64,000 nt of DNA from Planotetraspora thailandica (GCF_016863335.1 NZ_BOOR01000008.1:62001-126000), one strand, 5' to 3'; shown: positions 45,135-54,439, counted from the first letter of the stretch. Notes: a model not told the origin generated them from the sequence alone. Numbers and translations: made by a program.

Positions 45135-45151
45135 TGATCACGTGGTGATCA
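45135..45151. promoter_or_regulatory. Palindrome TGATCAC-GTG-GTGATCA, candidate operator
   Basis: Perfect 7-bp arms flank a 3-bp centre, 64 bp upstream of the start of the minus-strand secreted-protein gene (45071). It is the best candidate regulatory site in the 271-bp gap before icmB. The GTGATCA half-site is also the first part of the array repeat core, which may be coincidence. Confidence 0.5.
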
Positions 45152-45342
45152 CGAGTGGCGGTACGGGGGATGAGTGCCTGACATACACCATGTGCGCCGC
45201 CGGTTTCCCCGCGAGCGGCTCCGGGTGATTACGCTTCGGGCAGCGGGCACGCTATCGAGGCGACATGGCCTCGGGTACGGCCGGGCGCGCGATCCGCGCC
45301 CTTCGGCGTCGTACCTTGGCGCGCATCACTCGGGAGGTCTTG

Positions 45343-45744
45343 ATGGAAGCCAGGATCCGCGTCGTCGTCGCCAAACCCGGCCTCGACGGGCATGACCGGG
45401 GAGTCAAGCTGGTGGCCAGGGCGCTGCGCGACGCGGGCATGGAGGTCGTCTACACCGGGCTGCACCAGACGCCGGAACAGATCGTCCACGCCGCGATCCA
45501 GGAGGACGCGGCGGCGATCGGCCTGTCGATCCTGTCCGGGGCGCACATGACGTTGTTCGCCAGGGTCATCGAGATCCTGCGCGAGAAGGGCGCCGACGAC
45601 ATCGTCGTGTTCGGCGGCGGGATCATCCCCGAGGCCGACCTCCCCGAGCTTCACAAGATGGGCGTCGCGAAGATCTTCACTCCGGGAGCCACCACCCAGG
45701 AGATCGTCGACTGGGTCCGTACGGCTGTGCCCGCGTCAGTTTAG
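45343..45744 (+). CDS. icmB: Cobalamin-binding mutase small subunit, IcmB-like
   Basis: A 133-residue B12-binding protein: [29 protein letters not shown] contains the DxHxxG cobalamin-ligating motif, followed by SILSGAH and [14 protein letters not shown]. Length and sequence match IcmB of Streptomyces, the small subunit of isobutyryl-CoA mutase, and the position upstream of sucC agrees. The large subunit is not in the window. ATG 45343 is chosen for its GGGAGG; the frame from 45265 adds an unconserved basic stretch. A methylmalonyl-CoA mutase C-terminal domain protein is the alternative. Confidence 0.88.
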   Translation: MEARIRVVVAKPGLDGHDRGVKLVARALRDAGMEVVYTGLHQTPEQIVHAAIQEDAAAIGLSILSGAHMTLFARVIEILREKGADDIVVFGGGIIPEADLPELHKMGVAKIFTPGATTQEIVDWVRTAVPASV

Positions 45745-45760
45745 GATGATTTGCCTGCTC

Positions 45761-45791
45761 TTGACGTAATTCATTTTCTGTGGCATAGACC
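45761..45791 (+). promoter_or_regulatory. Promoter of sucCD
   Basis: TTGACG (45761-45766) and TAGACC (45786-45791) lie 19 bp apart; CATAGA at 45784 gives 17 bp. This is the clearest principal-sigma-type promoter in the window and stands alone in the gap before sucC, giving a leader of about 105 nt. Confidence 0.55.
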
Positions 45792-45901
45792 GTCGAGGAC
45801 CCGATGACGTAGCCCGGTCGCGGCTAAGGCTAGGCTTCATGGGCGGAATCGCCGGGCGAGACGACGGCGCCTGGCCTCGACATCAAAAGGGACGGACCCT
45901 C

Positions 45902-47083
45902 GTGGACCTGTTCGAACATCAGGCGAAGGAGCTCTTCGCGGAGTACGGCATCCCGGTGCCGCGCGGCATCGTCGCGCACACCGCGGAGGAGGCGCGCGCG
46001 GCCGCCGAGCAGCTGACCGGCAAGGTTGTCGTCAAGGCCCAGGTCAAGACCGGCGGGCGTGGAAAGGCCGGCGGCGTCAAGGTGGCTGACGACGCCGCCG
46101 ACGCGCACCAGAAGGCGACGCAGATCCTCGGAATGGACATCAAGGGCCACACGGTTCACAAGGTCCTGATCGAGGAGGCCAGCCAGATCGCGGAGGAGTA
46201 CTACTTCTCCTTCCTGCTCGACCGGGCCAACCGGACCTTCCTGGCGATCTGCTCCGCGTCCGGTGGCATGGACATCGAAGAAGTGGCTCACACCGCGCCG
46301 GAGAAGGTCGCCAAGGTGCCGGTGAGCCCCCTGGACGGCATCGACCGCGCCACGGCGCGCCAGATCGCCGAGGCCGGCGGCCTGCCGCCGCAGGCGCTGG
46401 ACGGCGCGGCCGAGCTCATCGAGAAGCTCTGGGCCGTCTTCGTCGATGAGGACGCCTCGCTGGTCGAGGTCAACCCGATGATCCTTTCGGCCGACGGCCA
46501 GGTGAAGGCCCTCGACGGCAAGGTCACCCTCGACGAGAACGCGAACTTCCGCCAGACCGAGCACTCGGCTTACGTCGACAAGGCCGCCGAGGACCCGCTG
46601 GAGGCCAAGGCCAAGGAGAAGCACCTCAACTACGTCAAGTTGGACGGCTCCGTCGGCATCATCGGCAACGGCGCCGGCCTGGTCATGTCCACGCTCGACG
46701 TGGTGGCGTACGCGGGCGAGGGCTTCGCCGGCCAGCCCAAGCCGGCCAACTTCCTCGACATCGGCGGCGGCGCCTCGGCCGAGGTCATGGCCAACGGCCT
46801 GGAGATCATCCTGTCCGACCCGTCGGTCAAGTCGGTCTTCGTCAACGTCTTCGGCGGCATCACCGCCTGCGACGCCGTCGCCAACGGCATCGTCTCCGCC
46901 TTCGAGCTCCTCGCGGGCCGGGGCGAGGCCGTGACACGCCCACTCGTCGTCCGCCTGGACGGCAACAACGCCGCTCTCGGGCGGCAGATCCTGGCCGACG
47001 CCGCACTCCCGGGCGTCGAGCTGGTCGACACGATGGACGATGCGGCCCAGCGTGCCGCCGAGCTCGCCGCGGTAGGTGCGTAA
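45902..47083 (+). CDS. sucC: Succinate-CoA ligase (ADP-forming) beta subunit
   Basis: A 393-residue TCA-cycle enzyme subunit with an ATP-grasp N-terminus ([41 protein letters not shown]), EVNPM metal site, and the C-terminal CoA-ligase fold ([26 protein letters not shown]). It binds nucleotide and succinate. GTG 45902 is the conserved start. It overlaps sucD by TAATG. Confidence 0.98.
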   Translation: MDLFEHQAKELFAEYGIPVPRGIVAHTAEEARAAAEQLTGKVVVKAQVKTGGRGKAGGVKVADDAADAHQKATQILGMDIKGHTVHKVLIEEASQIAEEYYFSFLLDRANRTFLAICSASGGMDIEEVAHTAPEKVAKVPVSPLDGIDRATARQIAEAGGLPPQALDGAAELIEKLWAVFVDEDASLVEVNPMILSADGQVKALDGKVTLDENANFRQTEHSAYVDKAAEDPLEAKAKEKHLNYVKLDGSVGIIGNGAGLVMSTLDVVAYAGEGFAGQPKPANFLDIGGGASAEVMANGLEIILSDPSVKSVFVNVFGGITACDAVANGIVSAFELLAGRGEAVTRPLVVRLDGNNAALGRQILADAALPGVELVDTMDDAAQRAAELAAVGA

Positions 47084-47958
47084 TGGCCATCTGGCTCACA
47101 GCCGACAGCAAGATCATTGTTCAGGGCATGACCGGCGCGGAGGGCACCAAGCACACCCGCCGCATGCTCGCCTCCGGCGCCAAGGTCGTCGGCGGCGTCA
47201 ACGCCCGCAAGGCCGGCACCGTGCACGAGGGCCTGCCCGTCTTCGGCACCGTCGCCGAGGCCATCTCCTCGACGGGTGCCGACGTCTCGGTGGTCTTCGT
47301 GCCCCCGGCGTTCACCAAGGACGCCGTCAAGGAGGCGATCGACGCCGAGATCCCGCTCTGCGTGGTGATCACCGAGGGTGTGCCGATCCACGACACCACC
47401 GAGTTCTGGGCCTACGCCGTGGCCAAGGGCAACAAGACCCGCATCATCGGGCCGAACTGCCCCGGCATCGCCTCGCCCGGCGCCTCCAACGCCGGCATCA
47501 TCCCCGCCGACATCACCACGCCCGGCCGTATCGGCCTGGTGTCGAAGTCGGGCACGCTGACCTACCAGCTCATGTACGAGCTGCGTGACTTCGGCTTCTC
47601 GACGGCGGTGGGCATCGGCGGCGACCCGGTCATCGGCACCACGCACATCGACGCCCTGCAGGCGTTCCAGGACGACCCCGGCACCGACGCGATCGTGATG
47701 ATCGGCGAGATCGGCGGCGACGCCGAGGAGCGGGCCGCGGCCTACATCGAGCAGCACGTGACCAAGCCGGTCGTCGCCTACGTGGCGGGCTTCACCGCTC
47801 CCGAAGGCAAGACCATGGGTCACGCGGGCGCCATCGTGTCCGGTTCCGCCGGTACGGCCCAGGCCAAGAAGGAGGCCCTGGAGAAGGTCGGCGTGCGCGT
47901 CGGCAAGACCCCCAGCGAGACCGCCCGCCTCATGCGCGAGGTCATGCAGTCCCGCTGA
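47083..47958 (+). CDS. sucD: Succinate-CoA ligase alpha subunit
   Basis: A 291-residue CoA-binding subunit: [18 protein letters not shown], the GGVNARKAG CoA contact, GPNCPGI, and the phosphohistidine loop [11 protein letters not shown]. Together with sucC it makes ATP from succinyl-CoA. Start overlaps the sucC stop. The second mirror repeat array begins 23 bp after its stop. Confidence 0.98.
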   Translation: MAIWLTADSKIIVQGMTGAEGTKHTRRMLASGAKVVGGVNARKAGTVHEGLPVFGTVAEAISSTGADVSVVFVPPAFTKDAVKEAIDAEIPLCVVITEGVPIHDTTEFWAYAVAKGNKTRIIGPNCPGIASPGASNAGIIPADITTPGRIGLVSKSGTLTYQLMYELRDFGFSTAVGIGGDPVIGTTHIDALQAFQDDPGTDAIVMIGEIGGDAEERAAAYIEQHVTKPVVAYVAGFTAPEGKTMGHAGAIVSGSAGTAQAKKEALEKVGVRVGKTPSETARLMREVMQSR

Positions 47959-47980
47959 CCTTCCCCCCCGGCAACGTGGG

Positions 47981-48308
47981 TGTGATCATGCAGAAGTTCG
48001 GGCGCCGGCCGCCTGACCGGCCCCGACTTCGCGCGTGATCATGCAGAAGTTCGGGGAAATGCCCGCTGACCAGGGGCGACGCCGTTCGTGATCATGCAGT
48101 AATTCGCGGACGGCCTGGTTGACGTGGGACTTCGTCGTTCGTGACCTTGCACCTTTCCGGGGCAAGGTCACAAACGTTTCGGGCGCCAACTGCATGATCA
48201 CGGTTGGAGTTTTCGCAGGTGAAGGCAGGGATGTTCGAACTTCTGCATGATCACGCATCGTGTCGTGCCAGGTCGGCGGCCAGATCCTCGACCTTCTGCA
48301 TGATCACG
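47981..48308. repeat. Mirror-image array 2 of 53-bp units (GTGATCATGCAGAAGTTCG family)
   Basis: Forward cores start at 47982 (exact), 48035 (exact) and 48088 (two changes), then the central stem starts at 48141: three steps of exactly 53 bp. On the right, reversed cores end at 48201 (partial), 48254 (exact) and 48307 (one change), 53 bp apart. The step from the central stem end (48171) to 48201 is only 30 bp, so 23 bp are missing. Spacers of 34 bp carry TGACC or TGACG at positions 14-18 on the left arm. The block follows sucD and precedes perM. It is clearly a second copy of the element at 15834-16187. Confidence 0.94.
48136..48176. repeat. Central stem-loop of array 2
   Basis: Stem CGTTCGTGACCTTGC (48136-48150) / GCAAGGTCACAAACG (48162-48176) of 15 bp with one mismatch and an 11-nt loop. 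Relative to array 1 the stem has changed from GTGATCATGC to GTGACCTTGC on the left, and the right arm has changed to match, so pairing is kept. Confidence 0.9.
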
Positions 48309-48353
48309 CCCAGGTGGAGACACGCCCAGGTGAAGACACGCCCAGGTGGAAAC
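48306..48353. repeat. 16-bp tandem repeat at the right edge of array 2
   Basis: Three copies, ACGCCCAGGTGGAGAC, ACGCCCAGGTGAAGAC and ACGCCCAGGTGGAAAC (48306-48353), begin inside the last array unit. Degenerate copies with CCAGTTG or GAGTTGG cores continue to about 48400. A related CGCCCAAGGTGGGGG follows a reversed unit of array 1 at about 16132. This looks like slippage expansion of array-flanking DNA. Confidence 0.85.
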
Positions 48354-48451
48354 ACCTCCAGTTGAACCACCCCGAGTTGGACGGTCCCAGTTGGGGTGGG
48401 GGCGGCGTGGCGGCGTGGAAATAACCGGAACGGCTGGGAGCATGGGGTATC

Positions 48452-50044
48452 GTGACGCCGCTTCTTGACCAGCTGCGGACAGCCCCTCGTGCCGTCCTCG
48501 GCCGCGCCTCCCAAGGCGATGACGAGGAGACACGGCGCCCCCTTCCCGTCTCCGGCATGCTGGCGGCCGTCTGGACGCTCGGCGCCGGCCTCGCCGTCCT
48601 CACCACCCTCACCCTCGTCGGCTGGATCGCGGCGCCGCTCAGCGCCTTCGGCGACAGCCTCCCCGGTGTCTTCCGTACGGCATGCCAGTTCTGGCTTGTG
48701 GCCCACCACGCCGGCTTCGCGATCCCCGGCGGCAGGATCGGCCTGTTGCCGCTGGGGCTGACGATCCTCCCCGGCGTCCTGCTCTACCGCGCCGGCCTGT
48801 GGATGGCCCGCGACGCCGACCTGCGGGTGCGCATGCCCGCACGGCTCCCCAAGGGCACCCCGCGAGATGCGGAGAACGCCCGCAGGCGTGCCCAGCTCAG
48901 GCTGGTCGCGCAGGCGGGGATCTCGCTCGCCGCGCCCTATTCGCTGCTCGCCGGGATGATCGCCCTGGTCGCCAGGAACGAGGTGACCCAGCCGTTCCTG
49001 GGTGAGGCGCTGGTCAGCCACCTCGTGCTCGCCTTCCTGGCGGGCTCGCTGGCCACCGCGCGCACCATCGGGCCATGGCGGTCGATGTTGCGGCTGCTGC
49101 CCGAGCGCCCGCGTTCGGTCGTGGCCGGTACGGCGGTGTCCATCACGTTGCTGCTCGTCGCGGGGGCGCTGCTGGTGCTGGGCGCGATCGTGGTCAACTT
49201 CGGGCAGATCAAAGACCTGTCGAGCGTCTTGGCCCCGGGATTCGTCGGCGGCCTGCTGCTCGCCCTCGTCGAGGCGTTGTACCTCGTGAACGCGGCGGTC
49301 TGGGGCATGGCCTACATCGCCGGCCCGGGATTCGCCATCGGTGCGGGCACGCTGGTCGCGCCGACCGGCGTCAAGCTCGGCGCCGTGCCCTCGCTGCCCC
49401 TGCTGGGAGCTCTGCCGGCCCCGGGCACCTCGCCCGCCTGGGTCATGGCCGTGATCGCCGTGCCGTTCGCCGTAGGGGCGGTCGCGGGCGTCGTGGTGGC
49501 GCGGACCGCCCCGACGCCGATGATCGAGGCCGCCCCGTTGTGGGGGTTCGTCTGCGGGCTCTGCACCGGGGCCATGGCGGGGACGCTGGCCGCGTTGTCC
49601 GGCGGCCCGCTCGGCGCGGCCAGGCTGTCGGCCATGGGGCCGTCTCCCTGGGAGGTGGCACTGTCGGTGACGCTGGAGGTCGGCGTGGCGGCGGGCATCT
49701 CGGCCGGGATCACCAACTGGTGGCTGATCTCCCGCAGGCCCGCCGCGACGCCTGAGCCGGTGCGCAAGGCGGGCGCCGTCATCGCCAAGGCCGCGAGCCG
49801 GGTGCGCCTGACCGAGAAGAACCCGCGGGTGCTCCCCGGCCACTGGCTGGACGCCACCGAGTCGGACACGCAGCCGATTCCGGTGGTCAAAGACGACTGG
49901 GCGCCCGACGATCACGCGGTCGCCGCGGCCGAGACCTTCGACGACATGAGGAAGAAGCGGCCGCGCACCGACATCGTGGACGAGTCCGACGACCGGGGCG
50001 GCCACGTGATCTACGTGGATCCCTACGCCTGGGACCGCGACTGA
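48452..50044 (+). CDS. perM: Polytopic membrane protein PerM / DUF6350
   Basis: A 530-residue integral membrane protein with about ten to twelve helices and a charged C-terminal tail of about 100 residues (KNPRVLPGHWLDATESDTQPIPVVKDDWAPDDHAV). Position between sucD and purN matches mycobacterial Rv0955 (PerM), which supports cell division, reportedly by stabilising FtsB, during growth under low magnesium and chronic infection. GTG 48452 has no strong ribosome site. Family assignment is by synteny plus hydrophobic profile. Confidence 0.85.
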   Translation: MTPLLDQLRTAPRAVLGRASQGDDEETRRPLPVSGMLAAVWTLGAGLAVLTTLTLVGWIAAPLSAFGDSLPGVFRTACQFWLVAHHAGFAIPGGRIGLLPLGLTILPGVLLYRAGLWMARDADLRVRMPARLPKGTPRDAENARRRAQLRLVAQAGISLAAPYSLLAGMIALVARNEVTQPFLGEALVSHLVLAFLAGSLATARTIGPWRSMLRLLPERPRSVVAGTAVSITLLLVAGALLVLGAIVVNFGQIKDLSSVLAPGFVGGLLLALVEALYLVNAAVWGMAYIAGPGFAIGAGTLVAPTGVKLGAVPSLPLLGALPAPGTSPAWVMAVIAVPFAVGAVAGVVVARTAPTPMIEAAPLWGFVCGLCTGAMAGTLAALSGGPLGAARLSAMGPSPWEVALSVTLEVGVAAGISAGITNWWLISRRPAATPEPVRKAGAVIAKAASRVRLTEKNPRVLPGHWLDATESDTQPIPVVKDDWAPDDHAVAAAETFDDMRKKRPRTDIVDESDDRGGHVIYVDPYAWDRD

Positions 50045-50051
50045 CCCCGGC

Positions 50052-50456
50052 TCAGCCCATGACCGGGACGTCGTCCGGCCAGGGAATGCCGGTCTTGTCC
50101 TGGAACCCGCGCTTGAACTGGTCGGCGCACTCCTGCTGGGCCTCGACGGTGCCCGCACCCTTGTGGCATTCGTTGAACGCCGTGATCTCGCTGGAGAAGT
50201 ACAGCTGGACGCCGACCGCGCCGGCGCCGATCAGGAAGGTCACCACGGAGACGACGACGGCGCTGGTGGCGAGCCCCAGCTTGCCGCGCCCCCGGTGGAG
50301 GGAGCGCAGGTCACGCACGGAGATGATGAACGCGAACACGGAAAGGGCCAGGCCGGCGGCGGGAAGGATGAAGGCGAAGACGAGCGCCATGACGGCGAGG
50401 CCGAGCGCCCTGCGGCCTCCTGCCTCCCGGGCCTGTATCTGAACGGGTGTTGTCAC
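50052..50456 (-). CDS. DUF4190-like small membrane protein
   Basis: A 134-residue protein with two clear helices (ALGLAVMALVFAFILPAAGLALSVFAF and LGLATSAVVVSVVTFLIGAGAVGV) and a short extracytoplasmic C-terminal part with two Cys (FNECHKGAGTVEAQQECADQF) that may form a disulfide. The layout is that of DUF4190 proteins. GTG 50456 is preferred because GGCGAGGAG precedes it. Function unknown; it lies on the opposite strand between perM and purN. Confidence 0.75.
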   Translation of the reverse strand: MTTPVQIQAREAGGRRALGLAVMALVFAFILPAAGLALSVFAFIISVRDLRSLHRGRGKLGLATSAVVVSVVTFLIGAGAVGVQLYFSSEITAFNECHKGAGTVEAQQECADQFKRGFQDKTGIPWPDDVPVMG

Positions 50457-50645
50457 AGTCTCCTCGCCTCTTGTCCGGCCGGCCTCCGGGCGGCGTACCT
50501 CGACCGTCGTAGGTCGTGGTTTCCGGCGCCCGATACCCTTTGTGCTGCGCCGAGGGTGGCGGACCCTCCACGCGTGCACATGTCCACGGAATCATCTCTC
50601 CGCCATAACCCGCAAAACGAAGCCCGTATTCGAAGGAGTTCCACC

Positions 50646-51323
50646 CTGTCCTTCCGACTCGTGGTCCTCGTCTCCGGTTCGGGGACCAACCTACAAGCGC
50701 TGCTCGACGCCACGGCCGATGAGGCGTTCGGCGCGCGCGTAGTCGCCGTCGGCGCCGACCGTGACGGCATCGAGGGGCTCGCCCGGGCCGAACGTGCGGG
50801 AGTGCCGACGTTCGTGCGAAAAGTGAGCGATCACTCCGGCCGTGAGGCCTGGGATGAGGCGCTCGCGGAGCAGATCGCCGAGTTCAAGCCCGACCTCGTC
50901 GTCTCTGCGGGATTCATGAAGATCCTCGGGCCGCGGGTTCTCGGGATGTTCCCCGTGGTCAACACGCATCCGGCCCTCCTGCCCTCCTTCCCGGGCGCGC
51001 ACGCCGTCCGCGACGCGCTGTCGTACGGCGTGCGCCTCACCGGCTGCACGGTGCACCTCGTGGACTCGGGTGTGGACACCGGTCCGGTGATCGCCCAGGA
51101 GGCCGTGGCCGTACGGGAGGGCGACGACGAGGATTCGCTGCACGAGCGGATCAAGGACGTCGAGCGGGGTCTTCTGGTCGAGATCGTCGGACGCATGGCC
51201 CGGTACGGCTGGACGGTCTCCGGCAGGACGGTCCGCCTCGGCGGCGAGCAGGGCGGCGAGTACGACGACCACGACGACCTCGGAAGAGACCTCCGAAACC
51301 AGGAAGACACCCACCGCCCGTGA
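50646..51323 (+). CDS. purN: Phosphoribosylglycinamide formyltransferase, probable CTG start
   Basis: A 225-residue GAR transformylase that uses 10-formyl-THF in purine synthesis. Motifs: [19 protein letters not shown] for the phosphate loop, the catalytic region [24 protein letters not shown] (Asn/His), and [13 protein letters not shown] with the catalytic Asp. The only good ribosome site (AAGGAG, 50633-50638) points to CTG 50646, whose product starts exactly where PurN proteins normally do. ATG 50580 would add 22 unconserved residues and lacks a ribosome site; GTG 50661 would remove the first strand. Confidence 0.92.
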   Translation: MSFRLVVLVSGSGTNLQALLDATADEAFGARVVAVGADRDGIEGLARAERAGVPTFVRKVSDHSGREAWDEALAEQIAEFKPDLVVSAGFMKILGPRVLGMFPVVNTHPALLPSFPGAHAVRDALSYGVRLTGCTVHLVDSGVDTGPVIAQEAVAVREGDDEDSLHERIKDVERGLLVEIVGRMARYGWTVSGRTVRLGGEQGGEYDDHDDLGRDLRNQEDTHRP

Positions 51324-51355
51324 CACCGGCGGTGCAGATCAGGGAGGAGCACGAA

Positions 51356-52897
51356 GTGACCCGCATCGCCATCCGGCGCGCGTTGATCGCGGTTTACGAC
51401 AAGACGGGGCTGGAGCAGCTGGCCAGAGGCCTTGAGGCCGCCGGCGTGGAGATCGTCTCGACGGGCGGAACCGCCGCCGCGATCGCCTCGTACGGCGTGC
51501 CGGTGACGAAGGTGGAGTCGCTGACCGGCTTCCCCGAGTGTCTGGACGGCCGGGTCAAGACGCTGCACCCCCGGGTCCACGCGGGGCTGCTCGCCGACGG
51601 CGAGAATCCCTCCCACGTCAAGCAGCTCGAAGAGCTGGAGATCGAGCCGTTCCAACTCGCGGTGGTGAACCTCTACCCGTTCGCCGAGACGGTCGCGTCG
51701 GGGGCGTCGGAGGCCGAGTGCGTCGAGCAGATCGACATCGGCGGCCCGGCCATGATCCGCGCGGCGGCCAAGAACCACAACACGGTGGCCGTGGTGGTCG
51801 ACCCGTCGGCGTACGGCGAGGTGCTCGCCGCCGTGGAGGAGGGCGGGTTCACGCTGCCGGAGCGGCGGCGGCTCGCCGCGCTCGCCTACGCGCACACCGC
51901 GTCGTACGACGTGGCCGTGGCCTCGTGGTTCGCGAGCTCGTACGCGCCCGAGGGCCCGTGGCCGGCGTTCATGGGCGCGACGTGGCGGCGCTCGGCCACC
52001 CTCCGGTACGGGGAGAACCCCCACCAGGCGGCGGCGCTGTACTCCGCGCAGACGGACGGCCTGGCCAACGCCGAGCAGCTGCACGGCAAGGAGATGTCCT
52101 ACAACAACTACGTGGACGCGGACGCCGCCTGGCGTGCCGCCTGGGACTTCGACGAGCCCTGCGTGGCGATCATCAAGCACGCCAACCCCTGTGGCATCGC
52201 GGTCGGCGCCGATGTGGCCGAGGCGCACCGCAAGGCGCACGCGTGCGACCCGGTGTCGGCCTACGGCGGCGTGATCGCGGTCAACGGTGAGGTGACCCGC
52301 GAGCTGGCCGAGCAGATCGCGCCGATCTTCACCGAGGTCGTCGTGGCGCCGTCCTTCGCGCCGGAGGCCCTGGCGGTGCTGACGGAGAAGAAGAACATCA
52401 GGCTCCTGGTGTGCCCGTCGCGTCCGGCCAACGCCGCCGAGTTCCGCAGGATCGACGGCGGCCTGCTGGTCCAGACGGTCGACCGGGTGGACGCGCCCGG
52501 CGACGACCCGGCCACATGGGAGCTCAAGGCGGGCCAGGCGGCCTCGGCCGAGGTGCTGGCCGATCTCGCGTTCGCCTGGAGGGCCTGCCGTTCGGTGAAG
52601 TCGAACGCCATCCTGCTGGCCTCCGGCGGCGCGACCGTCGGCGTGGGCATGGGCCAGGTCAACCGGGTCGACTCGGCGAGGCTCGCGGTGAGCCGGGCGG
52701 GTGAGCGTGCTGAGGGCGCCGTCGGCGCGTCCGACGCGTTCTTCCCCTTCGCCGACGGCCTGGAGGTGCTCGTGCAGGCAGGGGTCACGGCGATCGTCGA
52801 GCCGGGCGGGTCCGTCCGCGACGAGGAGGTCGTCGCCGCCGCCGAGGCCGCGGGCATCACGCTCTACTTCACGGGCACCCGCCACTTCTTCCACTGA
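51356..52897 (+). CDS. purH: Bifunctional AICAR transformylase / IMP cyclohydrolase
   Basis: A 513-residue enzyme catalysing the last two steps to IMP. N-terminal MGS-like cyclohydrolase ([54 protein letters not shown]) and C-terminal transformylase ([38 protein letters not shown]). GTG 51356 has GGGAGGAG before it. It lies 32 bp after purN and its IMP feeds GuaB encoded earlier in the window. Confidence 0.98.
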   Translation: MTRIAIRRALIAVYDKTGLEQLARGLEAAGVEIVSTGGTAAAIASYGVPVTKVESLTGFPECLDGRVKTLHPRVHAGLLADGENPSHVKQLEELEIEPFQLAVVNLYPFAETVASGASEAECVEQIDIGGPAMIRAAAKNHNTVAVVVDPSAYGEVLAAVEEGGFTLPERRRLAALAYAHTASYDVAVASWFASSYAPEGPWPAFMGATWRRSATLRYGENPHQAAALYSAQTDGLANAEQLHGKEMSYNNYVDADAAWRAAWDFDEPCVAIIKHANPCGIAVGADVAEAHRKAHACDPVSAYGGVIAVNGEVTRELAEQIAPIFTEVVVAPSFAPEALAVLTEKKNIRLLVCPSRPANAAEFRRIDGGLLVQTVDRVDAPGDDPATWELKAGQAASAEVLADLAFAWRACRSVKSNAILLASGGATVGVGMGQVNRVDSARLAVSRAGERAEGAVGASDAFFPFADGLEVLVQAGVTAIVEPGGSVRDEEVVAAAEAAGITLYFTGTRHFFH

Positions 52898-52939
52898 GCA
52901 GAAGTGACGGAACGGGATTCGAGGGAGGAAGGCGAGCCG

Positions 52940-53785
52940 ATGAGCGCGCAGATTCTGGACGGCAAGGCGACCGCGGCGAGGATCAAGGCCGAACTGGCGG
53001 AGCGGGTGAAGAAGCTGGCGGCGTCGGGGGTGACCCCCGGGCTGGGCACGATCCTGGTCGGCGACGACCCGGGCAGCCAGATCTACGTCGCCGGCAAGCA
53101 CCGCGACTGCGCGGAGGTCGGCATCGCCTCCATCCGCAAGGACCTGCCCGCCACGGCGAGCCAGGCCGAGGTGGAGGCCGCGATCGACGAGCTGAACGCC
53201 GACCCGGCCTGCACGGGATACATCGTGCAGCTTCCGCTGCCGCGCCACCTGGACACCCAGGCCCTGATCGAGCGGATGGACCCGGCCAAGGACGCCGACG
53301 GGCTGCACCCGGTCAACCTGGGCAGGCTCGTCCACATGGTCGACGCGCCGCTCCCGTGCACGCCACACGGCATCGTGGTGCTCCTCCAGGAGTACGGCGT
53401 GCCGATCAAGGGCGCCGAGGTGGTCGTGGTCGGGCGGGGCATCACCGTGGGCCGTCCACTCGGCCTGCTGCTCACCCGCCGGTCGGAGAACGCCACGGTG
53501 ACCCTGTGCCACACCGGCACGCGCGACCTGGCGGCCCACGTCAGGAACGCCGACATCGTCGTGGCGGCAGCCGGAGTGCCGGGCCTGGTCACCGCCGACA
53601 TGGTGAAGCCGGGCGCCGCGGTGCTCGACGTCGGCGTCTCCCGCGTGGACGGCAAGCTCGCCGGCGACGTGGCGCCGGACGTCCAGGAGGTGGCGGGGTT
53701 CTTCTCCCCGAACCCCGGCGGTGTCGGCCCGATGACGCGGGCGATGTTGCTGGCCAACGTGGTCGAGGCGGCCGAGCAGGTCTGA
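52940..53785 (+). CDS. folD: Methylenetetrahydrofolate dehydrogenase / cyclohydrolase
   Basis: A 281-residue bifunctional folate enzyme supplying 10-formyl-THF, the cofactor needed by PurN and PurH directly upstream. Motifs: YVAGKHRDC with catalytic Lys, [12 protein letters not shown], the NADP-binding [18 protein letters not shown], and the C-terminal [15 protein letters not shown] precedes ATG 52940. Probable operon purN-purH-folD. Confidence 0.97.
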   Translation: MSAQILDGKATAARIKAELAERVKKLAASGVTPGLGTILVGDDPGSQIYVAGKHRDCAEVGIASIRKDLPATASQAEVEAAIDELNADPACTGYIVQLPLPRHLDTQALIERMDPAKDADGLHPVNLGRLVHMVDAPLPCTPHGIVVLLQEYGVPIKGAEVVVVGRGITVGRPLGLLLTRRSENATVTLCHTGTRDLAAHVRNADIVVAAAGVPGLVTADMVKPGAAVLDVGVSRVDGKLAGDVAPDVQEVAGFFSPNPGGVGPMTRAMLLANVVEAAEQV

Positions 53786-53864
53786 GTCTTCACCGGCGGG
53801 CGGCACCGGTGGGATGATCGAGTTCTTCTGACGACGATCTCTCCCGGTCGAAAGGTGACGTGAC

Positions 53865-54437
53865 ATGTCCGGGTTCGCCTTCGACCTCGTCCGCCACACC
53901 CCGGTCCGCCCGTCCAGGCAGCGGACCACCTCCCTGTCCCTGACCGGTACGGCGGGGCCGTACGGGGAGGTGGCCGTCACCGTCGGCACGGTGCCCCGGG
54001 TGGCGACGCTCGCCGCTCCGGGGCTGCCGGACTGCTCCGTCACGCACCCTGACAACACCAGGCAGGGGCTGATCGCGGTCGACGGGCACACCCGGCTCAC
54101 CCTCGGCGAACTCACCGCGACCATCGGCCAGAACCGGCGTTCCCTCGGCAAGAAGGGCCGGGGGTTCAGCATCAGGCTGGGGGAGCGGGACTACGCCTAT
54201 CTCAGCGTGGCCACGGCCGAGGAGGAACTGCGCGACGAGGCGCGGGGCCCGCTGGTGCGGCTGAGGATCCCACTCGCCTCGTCGAAGGTCGCCGTCACGG
54301 TCATGCCGGAGGCCGATGCCGCCGACCTCGCCCTGGCCCTCGTTCTCCAGGGAGCGGACAGGACCAGCCTGACCGTCACGCAGGCCGCCGTCTCCGGCGT
54401 GATGGCGTTTCTCCAGAACGGCAAGGACGAGGCCTGA
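53865..54437 (+). CDS. Hypothetical protein, 190 residues
   Basis: No family recognised. The protein is soluble, beta-rich in appearance, with alternating Val/Thr-rich stretches (TTSLSLTGTAGPYGEVAVTVGTV) and no signal peptide or helix long enough to cross a membrane. GAAAGGTG is upstream of the ATG. Codon use is like its neighbours, so it is a real gene. It ends 2 bp from the convergent response regulator gene. Confidence 0.75.
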   Translation: MSGFAFDLVRHTPVRPSRQRTTSLSLTGTAGPYGEVAVTVGTVPRVATLAAPGLPDCSVTHPDNTRQGLIAVDGHTRLTLGELTATIGQNRRSLGKKGRGFSIRLGERDYAYLSVATAEEELRDEARGPLVRLRIPLASSKVAVTVMPEADAADLALALVLQGADRTSLTVTQAAVSGVMAFLQNGKDEA

Positions 54438-54439
54438 CC

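Noticed and set aside
47960-48533. Short minus-strand frames across array 2
   Set aside because: They translate the repeats (MQKF-type peptides, TWACLHLGV repeats), and the 53-bp period is not a multiple of three, so the array is not a coding repeat.
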